A stretch of 64,000 bases of DNA, taken from NCBI GenBank assembly GCA_030141605.1, contig JAQGDQ010000439.1:62001-126000 (forward strand), written 5' to 3'. The notes beneath the pieces were generated by a model. It had not been told where the DNA came from, ran no database searches, and saw only the letters and a program-made list of their open reading frames with translations. Below are positions 50,801 to 59,450 of this stretch, in pieces. The stretch's first letter is position 1; each line of letters begins with the position of its first letter. This DNA is from Tubiluchus corallicola (taxonomy: Eukaryota; Priapulida; Priapulimorpha; Priapulimorphida; Tubiluchidae). Position numbers and translations under genes: made by a program.

Positions 50801-53800
50801 ATTGGGTCTATTCATGGATTTGAACCATGAACTTTAGATATAAATCTAGCACTATGGCCAAAGTGATTAAAAGCAACTGTGTGGTTTAGTTGTCACGACA
50901 TTAGATTTGCAATCCAAAGGTTTCTGGTTGAAATTCAAGTTCAGTCCATTTGTCCCAGGCTTCTTTTCAGTCAAGTTTGATTTTGTGGAAATTCAATAAT
51001 TTGGGTTAATTCAGTCATGAGAAAATGCTGTTTTTCTATGGCCGTTTTATTTGGTTTGTAAACTACGTCATGTTTACCAGCACATGTAATCAAGCTCAAA
51101 GCCGATTTTCCTGGGTAGGTCCACATGGTTGGTAATAATATTTTGTATGAAAAGTAAAACTGTGGATAAGTTTCGCTAAGTTCACATCTAAATAAAAGTG
51201 CATACACACATAAAATAAAATTAACTTACTTTTGCTAGATACACAGTTAATGCTTATAGAATTATGTTGAAACTTTTTACGTTCTTGTGTGTTTTCGTTT
51301 AGCTTTGCGTCGATCAAGTATGCAGGCCATTGTCTGAGGTTTTTGACAAGACTTGTCAAGAAACTTGCCATGGTCAAGGGGTAGGTGAAATTTCAGCCAG
51401 TCTGTTGCTGGCACTTGAGATTCAAATTTGCTAAATTGTATAAACTCAGCAAGTTTAATCTATAACAATGTTTTTTGTACAATAATGCCTGACAGACTTC
51501 TTAATACATTGCTTTCACTGTAACTTGCAGTTAAATGATAATACTTTATAGGTTAATTACAAAAATAAATAATCGCTACTAATGGCCTAATTTAACGTGG
51601 CAACAATGTCTACAAATTTATAGTTAAAATACCGCAACTTTATTAAAACGTTTAATTTACATAATTAAAAATCATTTCAAATGTTTCGACAGAGCTACTG
51701 CTGTCATCACCAGTGGTAAATTTTTACAAACATACAACCAGTTCATATAGGCTGTATGTTTGTAAAAATTTACTACTGATGATGAAAGCAGTAGCTCTGA
51801 CGAAATGTTTGACCTGATTTTTAACTATGTAAATTAAAAGTTTTTATAAAGTTGTGGTGTTTTTACTATACATGTTTTTAAGTGCCTGTAATAAAAACTT
51901 GTCGATAAATTTATTTTCAGGTTTGCAATAACATCGGAAATTGTCATTGTAATTTTGGGTATGCACCCCCTTACTGCACTCGGCCTGGAGCTGGTGGTAG
52001 CCAAGACAGCGGTCCTCCACTTATAATCAAAGGTAAAAAGTTATGTATATTGATCAATATTTTTGAACAACATTCTACATCTTGATTGATGAGTGGAGAT
52101 CTCTACTGCAAATCCTAAAACCTGTGAATTACATTTAAAGGAAAACTGCACCAAATCTTAAATTATAGTTGAAATCTATCCAATACATTGCACGAAAAAC
52201 AGGTGGTTCAGTTGTGATGTGGTGCACACTTTCGAGAACTCATGTGTGAGCACCACGGTAAATTTAAATTTAAATTTTTAAACTTAAAATTTTCAGAGAT
52301 TTGTGTATCACACACAATGTTGTACAGTAGCATTGTGCTTCAGTTTTCACTTTTGCAAACATTTACAACATGCCCATGGAATGCTTGTGCTATTGAAAAT
52401 TATGTTCAGTTATGACGTCATCACTAGCTGAACTCGTTCGCCATTAATAAAGGTTTTACCTATTATTTAATTATTAGAAACGCTTACTGTTCTAGGAATA
52501 TCGTTATCGTATCGAATTTTTTACTCGTTGCTTATTGCTTACCTTCATAAAATCGTTTCACTTTTTTTTATTCTATTTATTTACAATAATTAAGCAAAGA
52601 AGTGAATAAAAACTTATTTAAAATTATGAGTTTGTGTGCACTGAATCATTTTCTTGTACTTTTGCCTCGCAATAAAGGCTATCTTCATTCTGAAACATAC
52701 GAAAAAGGTATAGACAACCCCCTTTATACACTTTATACACTTTGCTGTTGTGAAATACACTTTCCCAGTCACGTGCAGCTGCCATACATAAATATGTTTA
52801 TTGCAGTAACATGTTTATCTGTTGCAGCTTACTTATTTATGAATCATTATGACAAACATACATATGTACCTAACTAGCAGCCATTTAAATACACAGCACT
52901 GAATGCACTGACGCACTTGATAATTTTAATTGTTAATGATACTTTTTCTATTGCTGCAAAATTGTGTAGTATCGTTTTTATTTTTCGAAATAATTTATCG
53001 CATTGTATCATCTAAAAAATAGTTAATCGTTATTGTATAATTAGAAAAAAGTATCGTATTGTATCGTTATGGTATTTATCAAATTTTCATCGTTTAATAT
53101 CCCTACGCACACTTAGGGAGTTTTTATTGTGCTTGTAAAAGTTTATGCCTGTCTCACATTTCTTACACATTCTTATGGTTACTCTGATGGTGTGATGCCA
53201 AGTATCAAACCCGAACAGCAAATGACAAAATTAAGGCTGATGCAAAGTACTCTGACACTGCACCAATTTGGTTTAGCTTTGCTAAATAGTCCATGTACCA
53301 TCTTCATGTTAGTGATTTTGCACTGGGTGGTCAAATGTATTACCACCTTAGTTTTTATTACAGGCAGAATTAAATTTTCTGATGGTTATTTTTTCTTTGT
53401 TAGGCAAAAACAACTATCTTTTTGCCATGTTGGCATTGTTTCTGCTCGTTGTACCAATTATTGGAATCACATTGGTGTTGCTGTGTGTCAAAACGAATGT
53501 TTTCAAAGCTTGTCTTAACTTGTCAGCTGTAAAGACCGTAGAGTAAGTACTTTCTTAAAAAATAAGTGTTATATACCTGTGCTAAATGTTCTTTATGTTC
53601 TTCTGAAGTTTCTTGTTATCAAATGATGTTTGTCGCACTTTAGACATAGTCAAATCTCGTTATAATGCCCCCATTTATAATGCGAACTTCTCTTGATGCA
53701 CAAACTTATAGCGAAACAAAATATTGATATTTGCATAAACATGTATGTATTAATGCACCTCGTTAAAATGCCAAACTTGCTATAACACCAATTTTTTTGT

Positions 53801-55576
53801 AGTCCTAAAAATAGGCAGTATAAAGAGGTTTCACCATATAAGGAAGTGTCTTTATACATGTCACTAAAATCAGTGTCTTTATGTACTTTATGATTGTGGC
53901 AGGGAAGGCAATAAAATGCTTTATTTTTCCCTATGTGCCACACGTTTTCGAATGTTTTTAACATTACATCATCATAATTATTTTTTTGAGAATACGTTGA
54001 CATTGGCCAGCTGCCTATGGCTATGACATTCTGTTAAGCATGCAAGACTCTGGGAATTTGCATGCAGTTTGTACACTTCACGAACTAAGCAAATGGTTCT
54101 TTGCATTTATGAAACTAACTTAAACGAGGCAATATCGGGGCCCCTCTACAAAAGCTGTTTCATAATGCAAATAAATAGACAGAAATCTTATAACAGAATA
54201 AACATTCTGTATATCATTCCTTTGAAGATAAAAAGTTTAATTCATGGTGGTCATTTGTTATCTGATTTACAAAATTCAGGTCACTATATTATTTGAGTGA
54301 TTGCCTGCTTAATTTCCTTGCATAAGTTAAAGTCGCGTTAGTTAAATTAGCATTAGTTTAGCTGGGAAGTGACATTTATGTTTTACAACTGCATCTTTGA
54401 ATCCGTAGTTTTTTTATTTTCATAATTTGCCACTCTGCAAGTCGGAATCCAGCTTTGTGCCAGGAGTGATATCTAGCTGATTACCAACAATAAATAATCA
54501 TCTGAAATGAGCTACTGAACCTGTAGAGGTGCCTTAAGTTGTATCCAGTTTGATATATCCATGCTTAATGAGATAAATACCCAAGACAGTACAGCAGTCA
54601 TCCATCAATTTATAATAAGACCTGGCGCTGCTTAACTTCAGTCGCTAAGTGCACATTATCACCATTTAGCTTTTCTTCCCACCTACTAATTTAAAATAAA
54701 TGTTTTCATTTATCATTGCACTTGATTGTATTTTGTCTTTTCAGTCACTCACAAGATGGCTGTGATCACGATTCCAGTCCAGCATCACCTAATAAACCTT
54801 CTGGTGTGGTAAGACCAGCACCAGCTAAGCCCGCTAGTAATAAGCGGTTTAATATTGGTAACAAACAAAGCAATAAAAGTTCTTCATCACCTGTGAGTGC
54901 ATCCGAAAGTCCAAAAACTGAGCCTCTACTCCCGAACGGTCTCAGTCAACTGAAAGATACAAGTGCTCAGAAATCGCGAGCGGGATTATCAAAAGCGCTT
55001 TCTCATCATGAACAAAGGGTGAACAACCCGGCGATATCAAAAGCTTACTCACAGAAAACTTCATCTACCTCTTCCCAACCTTTAATTAATAATCAGCAGC
55101 ATACTAAAAACAATGTTTGGTCCACTGCTGCATCTGGAACTCACATGACGAAGCGTGCTCCTCCATGGAACACTGATAGAGATGCCACAAGTTCGGCTGG
55201 AGAGGTTGTACCTGTGAGGGTTGCGCCACCTGTGCCTAGCGAAGTTAGTGAACCTATTTCACCAACTCGTACAGCACCAGCGCCACCACCACCATCAACC
55301 AACCAAGATGAGCATCAAGTGGCTGGGAGAGTGGCGCAGTTACGGGCAGTAACCATTCCCAAGATTCCACCACGGCCAGAAAATTACACTCCAACGAAAC
55401 TGGAGTCCGTCAGTGATAAAAACGTTCCAATAAAAACTTCCGTAAAGGCAGATAGTAGTGTAAATAGAAGTGAGTCTTTAGTAGCACAACGAGCAAAAAT
55501 GATTGACAAAATGTTAGCAAATCGTTCTAGTCCTAGTTCAAGTCCTAAATTAAGTGTCAAATTCAGTAAAAAGTAA
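29771..55576 (+). CDS. ADAM metalloprotease-disintegrin, type I membrane protein (ADAM9/12/19/33 type)
   Basis: Twenty-one exons join with consistent phases into 1,036 codons plus stop: 29771-29846, 33223-33335, 33755-33831, 34159-34240, 35345-35427, 38023-38141, 38965-39029, 40394-40483, 41501-41572, 43230-43399, 43542-43629, 44160-44293, 45970-46144, 46692-46787, 48219-48350, 49479-49651, 50419-50623, 51303-51380, 51921-52032, 53404-53542, 54745-55576. Order of parts: signal peptide (1-20); propeptide with cysteine switch KKCGT (about 179-183); furin site RRKR (205-208); catalytic domain with zinc motif [12 protein letters not shown] (360-371) and Met-turn CIM; disintegrin domain (about 430-525); Cys-rich domain; EGF-like module (about 651-697); membrane helix (about 718-741); 295-residue cytoplasmic tail with proline-rich SH3-type motifs. 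All catalytic residues are present, so an active ectodomain sheddase is expected at the cell surface. The [10 protein letters not shown] string after the EGF module and the domain order point to the ADAM12/19/33/9 group; I cannot name a single orthologue. Confidence 0.95.
30090..30660 (-). pseudogene. LINE reverse-transcriptase C-terminal remnant in ADAM intron 1
   Basis: On the minus strand the frame reads [17 protein letters not shown], then [52 protein letters not shown] and, after a shift, [14 protein letters not shown]. These are, in order, the DLGV block, the LYK-LVRPILEY block, the Q-R-TR block and the RR-D-I--FK block of CR1/Rex-like LINEs. A stop follows LVYALVV and frameshifts are present. 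The copy is antisense to the ADAM gene. Confidence 0.8.
30661..33222. other. ADAM intron 1, remaining part
   Basis: AT-rich intron DNA. Apart from the tRNA-like SINE head at 32355-32435, nothing coding is seen. The minus-strand open frame at 32840-33052 resembles no family. Confidence 0.4.
32355..32435 (-). mobile_element. tRNA-like SINE head
   Basis: The minus strand shows A box TGGCTCAGTCTGCGAGG and B box GAGTTCGAATCCC at tRNA-like spacing, but the D and T stems do not pair fully. It is more likely a SINE head or tRNA pseudogene than a working tRNA gene. Confidence 0.5.
34728..35151 (+). mobile_element. Deleted pogo/Tigger element with intact inverted ends
   Basis: Starts CCGTATTTTCCCATGTATA and ends with its inverted copy TATACATGGGAAAATACGG, flanked by TA on both sides (34726-34727, 35152-35153). 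The 21-base motif recurs inside both ends. An internal open frame (about 34810-35054) reads [18 protein letters not shown], then [19 protein letters not shown] and an acidic tail. This is the C-terminus of pogo-like DDE transposases. The catalytic core is deleted, so it depends on a partner. It sits in ADAM intron 4. Confidence 0.85.
35428..38022. other. ADAM intron 5
   Basis: 2.6 kb of AT-rich intron. A segment at about 37565-37620 (ATCTAGCTGATTATCAA) recurs in related form at about 54468-54530, suggesting an uncharacterised dispersed repeat. No gene seen. Confidence 0.4.
38965..40483 (+). other. ADAM exons 7-8, furin cleavage site across a splice junction
   Basis: Exon 7 (38965-39029) ends in FHDHLR. 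Exon 8 (40394-40483) begins [10 protein letters not shown] and ends LFLVNDHTM. Only the spliced message contains the complete R-R-K-R proprotein-convertase site that would release the propeptide and free the active-site zinc from the cysteine switch (exon 6, KKCGT). Confidence 0.85.
42664..42730. repeat. Interstitial telomere-like (CCCTAA)n tract
   Basis: Imperfect CCCTAA/CCCCAA units over about 65 bp on the plus strand, that is TTAGGG on the minus strand, the usual animal telomere motif. Embedded in an ADAM intron. Confidence 0.75.
42951..43025 (+). mobile_element. Weak tRNA-like SINE head
   Basis: TAGCTCAGTTAGTTG is a good A box and AGGCTCAACTTTGC a poor B box about 35 bases on. No full cloverleaf. 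Low confidence. Confidence 0.3.
44160..44293 (+). other. ADAM exon 12, zinc-binding active site
   Basis: Encodes [18 protein letters not shown] followed by a cysteine-rich piece and CIMHSASSG. It has the three zinc-ligand histidines, the catalytic glutamate and the Met-turn methionine, all as in active reprolysin-type proteases. Confidence 0.9.
44341..45397. mobile_element. Transposon-like insertion in ADAM intron 12
   Basis: Left end TAGGGTGTCCCAGAAAAAAC with AGTGCAG; the right end, inverted, is CAGGGCATTTCAGAAGAAAC with AGTGCAG. TA lies on both sides. The ends fit a Tc1/mariner-like or other TA-inserting element. Inside are a second set of mobile-element-like sequences (GTTGGGAATCGG near 44422, ATCGATTAATCG near 44885) and the long palindrome at 45068-45338. 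No transposase frame. Confidence 0.5.
45068..45338. repeat. Near-perfect 122-bp palindrome
   Basis: The right arm (45217-45338) is the exact reverse complement of the left arm. The only visible difference is a 27-bp tandem duplication on the left (ACATAACTGGTTTTTGCAAA repeated), so the left arm spans 45068-45216. There is effectively no spacer (centre AATATATATATT). Identical open frames arise on both strands as a consequence. Confidence 0.9.
45970..48350 (+). other. ADAM exons 13-15, disintegrin domain
   Basis: Exons 45970-46144, 46692-46787 and 48219-48350 encode [15 protein letters not shown] through CDLPEFCTG. The integrin-binding loop reads RPSNDECD, the usual ADAM ECD form rather than RGD. 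Confidence 0.85.
46788..48218. other. ADAM intron 14
   Basis: AT-rich intron. The 9-bp hairpin CCTTTTCAC...GTGAAAAGG (47613-47652) encloses a minus-strand CTGATGA motif. No gene. Confidence 0.4.
48375..48700 (+). repeat. 26-bp minisatellite just after ADAM exon 15
   Basis: About 13 units of the form AAAACTGACATTCAGGTAAT plus GTCCTC. The later part alternates two subtypes (CAGGTAATGTCCTC and CACGTAGCGTCCCT), giving a 52-bp higher-order period. It starts about 25 bases after the exon 15 donor (48351). Confidence 0.9.
50812..50935. mobile_element. Two tRNA-like segments head to head
   Basis: The minus strand from 50868 has TTTGGCCATAGTG and B box GGTTCAAATCC. The plus strand from 50880 has GTGGTTTAGTTGTCACGAC and a TTGCAAT anticodon-loop-like piece. 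Neither folds fully as a tRNA. Probably two SINE heads. Confidence 0.4.
51621..51870. mobile_element. Foldback element with 119-bp arms
   Basis: Left arm 51621-51739 and right arm 51751-51870 are inverted copies at roughly 85% identity by eye, around an 11-bp spacer. Each arm contains a TGATGA...GAAA block. It looks like a hairpin MITE, or two inverted insertions of one repeat family, in ADAM intron 18. Confidence 0.75.
52490..53105. mobile_element. Possible hAT-like insertion in ADAM intron 19
   Basis: Repeated ATCGTATTGTATCG motifs lead to the end TTTAATATCCCTA at 53105. An opposed TAGGAATATCGTTATCG lies at 52497. The ends resemble hAT elements, but no matching target duplication is visible. 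Confidence 0.35.
53404..53542 (+). other. ADAM exon 20, transmembrane helix
   Basis: Encodes [20 protein letters not shown], continuing [11 protein letters not shown]. This is one strong membrane span followed by a basic stop-transfer segment, joining in phase to the tail exon. Confidence 0.85.
53646..53840. mobile_element. Tigger-type MITE in ADAM intron 20
   Basis: Left end AGTCAAATCTCGTTATAATG and right end (inverted) TGGTGAAACCTCTTTATACT resemble the terminal repeats of Tigger elements. About 195 bp long and non-coding. Confidence 0.55.
54745..55576 (+). other. ADAM exon 21, cytoplasmic tail
   Basis: A single 832-base exon encodes 277 residues rich in Ser, Pro and Lys. Candidate SH3-binding motifs are [19 protein letters not shown] and [11 protein letters not shown]. 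It ends KLSVKFSKK before the TAA. Polyproline tails are typical of the ADAM9/12/15/19 group. Confidence 0.85.
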
Positions 55577-55730
55577 CCTATTCATTATGTAATATATATG
55601 CTTATTCAAATTTTACTTATTGTGTAGAAGAGAAAGTTCTATTTGAAGCAATTAAGTTTAACTTGTTAACATTGCTTATGAATATTTGCTTCTTTTTAAC
55701 TGTGCGATTGAATTGGTCTCACTATTTGCA

Positions 55731-55736
55731 AATAAA
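55731..55736 (+). terminator. Polyadenylation signal of the ADAM gene
   Basis: AATAAA 155 bases after the ADAM stop codon, followed by a T-rich stretch. Confidence 0.65.
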
Positions 55737-55744
55737 GCATATTT

Positions 55745-57565
55745 TTATCTTGTATATAGTTTCAAGAAAAGAAATTCCTTGGTCATGATCATGAAAAAGG
55801 TAAAGTTGAACGCATGTTAGCTGTACGTGTAGCCGATTTACATTTTTGTAATATAAACGAATTTAGGTTTTATTTTATCACATCATGTTAACTGATTTAG
55901 ATTTGTAAAACTGACAAAGATTTCCATAATACTGCACATGTTTACGAGCTCACAGTAATTGTTTTTCTATAGTTGTTATTTTATTACTTTTCATTTGTAC
56001 AATGAAATGAAGTGCAAGTTATTTAGTGAAGAATTTCAACTGTCTGGAAAGCAAAGCTTGGCAGTCTGTGTAGTGGCGTTGACTACATTCATCTTTTCAC
56101 TGCCCATCCCTGTTTTCTTTCCTTGCTGATGCACCGATGGTACTGGTGTAGCCAGTAGGAGTCAGTGAAGCCAACTTGCTCTGTGAAAGGCTTTCAAGTT
56201 GCAATCATTGAACTACAAGTCAACACGGGAGTGACAGTAAACTGAGCTAACCCACCATCCTGGGTTTGAAGAATACTGTGTTTCTCATGCTGCTCTTACC
56301 ATAGTGAAAGATCTAGGTAGATTTTTTCATATACATAGATATGTAATGTTATGAAACCTTCAGCATGCACATTTACACAAGTCGTACACACACTTACCAT
56401 CTGGTGCGAATGTTCTATGATTTTTGCTGTGATACTAATTTTTGCGTTGTGAACACGTACCAAGAGTACTCGACTACAATTTCGTAGTTACGAGCTATAA
56501 AATATAGCGCATTGCATTATGAGTGGTTTTGTATAAAACCTTGTATCTTGGAAATATGTTCGTGAAGCTTATTAACTAACTACTAAAACATCATTAACTG
56601 TTGTGTTTTATTGTAAGAATTACATTGTTACAATGGTATAGGATATGTTAACAAGCATTACACCAGTGTTGTTTATTGAATTCCACGAGGAGCGCCACGT
56701 ACTTGGGCATTATATCTAGCTTCGTGACTTTAAGTCTCCTGTCTTGCCTGTTGGGAATGAACTGTAGAATCTGTGGTGTTCCAATCATACATAGAAATTC
56801 AGACAAAAATGCTTGAAAATCTTATAATACTAATAACGTCTTCTGCCAATTTTCTCAAATCCACTAACACTTTTCAGTTCAATGAAAATTATTAAATGGA
56901 ATTGAGGATACTGCGCTTGTATTATATGACTATTTTACTGTTTTTTAGGTTCTGCTACAGCTCTGTTTATATTAGAGAAAGCTTCTGTTTATCATTTCAT
57001 TGCCAGTCAATGTGCAGTTATTATGACATCATTTTTATGAGATTATATGTAAGATGTTTGCTGACAGTTTTTGCTTTAGACAGTTGAAATAAGCAGTTAA
57101 TGAAATTTCATTTCATTTTTACTCTTTGGTTGTTCAGATTTATTAAATTCTTTAAGTAATTTTTGATTAACTGTTTGGTGCTGTTGTTTCTGTAAACGAC
57201 TCCTAGGAGGATTAGAGACATAATATGTAAATTATGAGCTTTTCCGTCTATCTTAATGGTATGACAATTTTTATTTTTTTTATCATCTCAGAGTGATAAT
57301 TTCCATTTTAAAAGTTAGTACTAAGTGTATTATTTATTTAAATGTAGTGAAAGCATTACGTAACGTTGTTCGTGAAAATAAATTTAATATTTTTTACTTA
57401 ATTTCTTAATGGTAGTGATGTGACTAATTGTCCGATTCCTGCTAAAACAATAATTTTACTTTGCATTTACTATGCAAACAGTATAGTATTGGTATATTTG
57501 CATTGCTTACTGCATAATTTAAAGTCATTGTTGTAATCTAATAAATTCTTTGGCGTTCAAAAGTC
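55745..57565. other. Intergenic, downstream of ADAM
   Basis: No gene recognised. The GC-richer block at 56040-56290 looks like a dispersed repeat but I cannot name it. Confidence 0.4.
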
Positions 57566-57569
57566 AAGT

Positions 57570-57840
57570 TCTGAAGATTAAGATGGTTAGGACACCTCAG
57601 ATTACCAAATGAAAAACCAGTACGAATCGCCTTAATTAAAGGAAGCCTTAAAACCTTACAAAATGCCACCTTTCAACCAAAAACTATTTGATAACTAAGA
57701 TATAGAAAAATGTTCAACAACTTCTGCCAAATGTAGTTTTAGGAGTAGAACCTATGCTGTTAGCTGCAGATAGGAGTGGGTCGAATTAGTGGTAATGCCT
57801 CGTATCTACAACAGATGGCATGAGACTTTGATGATGACGA
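57570..57840 (+). pseudogene. LINE C-terminal remnant (RTE/CR1-like)
   Basis: A frame from about 57579 reads LRWLGHLRLPNEKPVRIALI and then SLKTLQNATF before a stop at 57690. R-RWLGH--R is the hallmark block near the C-terminus of many LINE proteins. A later fragment LAADRS matches the terminal A-DR--W block. Decayed and 5'-truncated. Confidence 0.65.
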
Positions 57841-58980
57841 TGTTCTAATCAAGCCTTATTTAGTATTGTTCAAGTGGTCCTACAAATAGCTAATAATCAC
57901 AAAAATCGAAATGTCTAAATTGATATCATATTTGGAGTCTGCAGTAAGCATCCCAACATCAATGTCTATTATGAGTCTGTAGGGCTACTTAGCCACACAA
58001 GTCACATTTAACGCGTTACGTGCCACGTTTCACGTGTGAAACAACGTAGAACAATGTAACAGAGAAAAACAGATCAATAATTATAAAACTTTTTTCAGGC
58101 GTTTTCGCCTTAGCGATCGTCATCAGCTGAAAATAACGAAGTAAGAACATTAAAAACAAAGTTGTAGATAAACATCGGTTTTGAATATAAGAAGTTAGAG
58201 AAAGATATGACTGCATGAATGACTCCATAAGAAGAAAAACAGAACTATGCAATTGGTTTGTGTCAGAGCAAAATTAATTAAGGAAAGCAAAAAATATAAA
58301 TTAACAACCTGAATAGAACGTGCTGGTAACCTGAGAAAAGTGTGCAGGTAAATTGTAACATAATTTCTATTGTGCACTGTCCTTTAGTTTTACGCGTCAC
58401 ATGTGTTTCACGTGTGGAACGAAGTAGAACAAAGTAATTTCTGTTGTGCACTATTCTTTGATATTACGCGTTTTTCGATTAAGAGCGCCCCTAATCCAAG
58501 GATGGTCACTACTACTCCGTTTTTTGTCATTTTCAATGTGCGTTTCATTAATGTCGTATGTGTAAGTGAATTATTTTTTTAGGAATTTTGATAGCCTTTT
58601 ACTTGCATAATGCATTTGATCATCACGTAAAATGCATTCAAAATATTCAATAAATTAATTATTATTAACATCTGTTATTGAAGATCCACAAGTACGTATG
58701 CAGTAGGAAGATTTGTGATATATGTACAATTGATGTATGACAAAATTCGTTTTCAATGTATTGGTAAGTTGTGCAGAAGCATTATGTCATTAACGAGTAT
58801 TATAAATGTAATCCTCTTAGTTATAGTGGGGTCAATATAATGGAAAAAGTAATTTTACTCCTGAAAAATCGCAAGAGGGTGCTTTTGAGTTTTGTTGTAG
58901 TATTTGGTTTAGAGAATAACATAGCCAAATTAGGCCGAAATTAGGCCTAAATGTGACGTCAAAAAATATAGCAGCCATTT
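57841..58980. other. Intergenic
   Basis: AT-rich with no gene. At 58095-58130 the minus strand carries CTGATGA followed by GGCGAAAAC (see findings). A CACGTGTG(A)AAC motif recurs at about 58030 and 58408. Confidence 0.35.
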
Positions 58981-59450
58981 GGCAGCAGGATGGTGAAAAA
59001 ATGCTAATTTTGATTCAAAGGCATGAAACTTTTCACAGTGCTAGAGCTCATTAAGGTGATTAATTTTAGTTATAGAGTCAGTTCAAATTTGTCCAATATG
59101 GCCATAATTTTCAAGATGGCTGACGATATATCTGTTGTTAGCTTATAAGGGCTATCAGAACATAGATGATAATGATTTTGGTGTCTAAATATATAGGTTT
59201 TCAAGGTTAAGGTTTCAATGTCTGATGCTTAAATGCGCCTATAATACCACTTCATTTCAAGATGGCGGCTAAGATAGCTGTAAATGTTGCACAAAGAAAC
59301 GAAATTGCTCATTTTGTCTTAAAAGCACGAAACTTTGCACAATGCTAAAACTCATCCGGTTGATTAGCCTTGGGTATGGAGCCAATCAAAAATTATCCAA
59401 TATGGCCACAGCATTCAAGATGGCCGACAAGATGGTTGTTGCATATAATT
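58980..59450 (+). repeat. Two diverged copies of a roughly 304-bp repeat
   Basis: TCCAATATGGCC...TTCAAGATGGC(T/C)GAC occurs at 59092 and 59396, with matching flanks (GCATGAAACTTTTCACAGTG and GCACGAAACTTTGCACAATG). AAGATGGCGGC at about 59259 matches the YY1 consensus. Confidence 0.6.

Noticed and set aside
53129..53518. Long plus-strand open frame of 129 codons near the ADAM membrane exon
   Set aside because: It overlaps the true exon 20 in a different frame; the ADAM frame gives the membrane helix and joins in phase on both sides.
37565..54530. Shared ATCTAGCTGATTA segments in two ADAM introns as a regulatory module
   Set aside because: Similarity is short and patchy, more like two copies of an old dispersed repeat; not strong enough to annotate separately.
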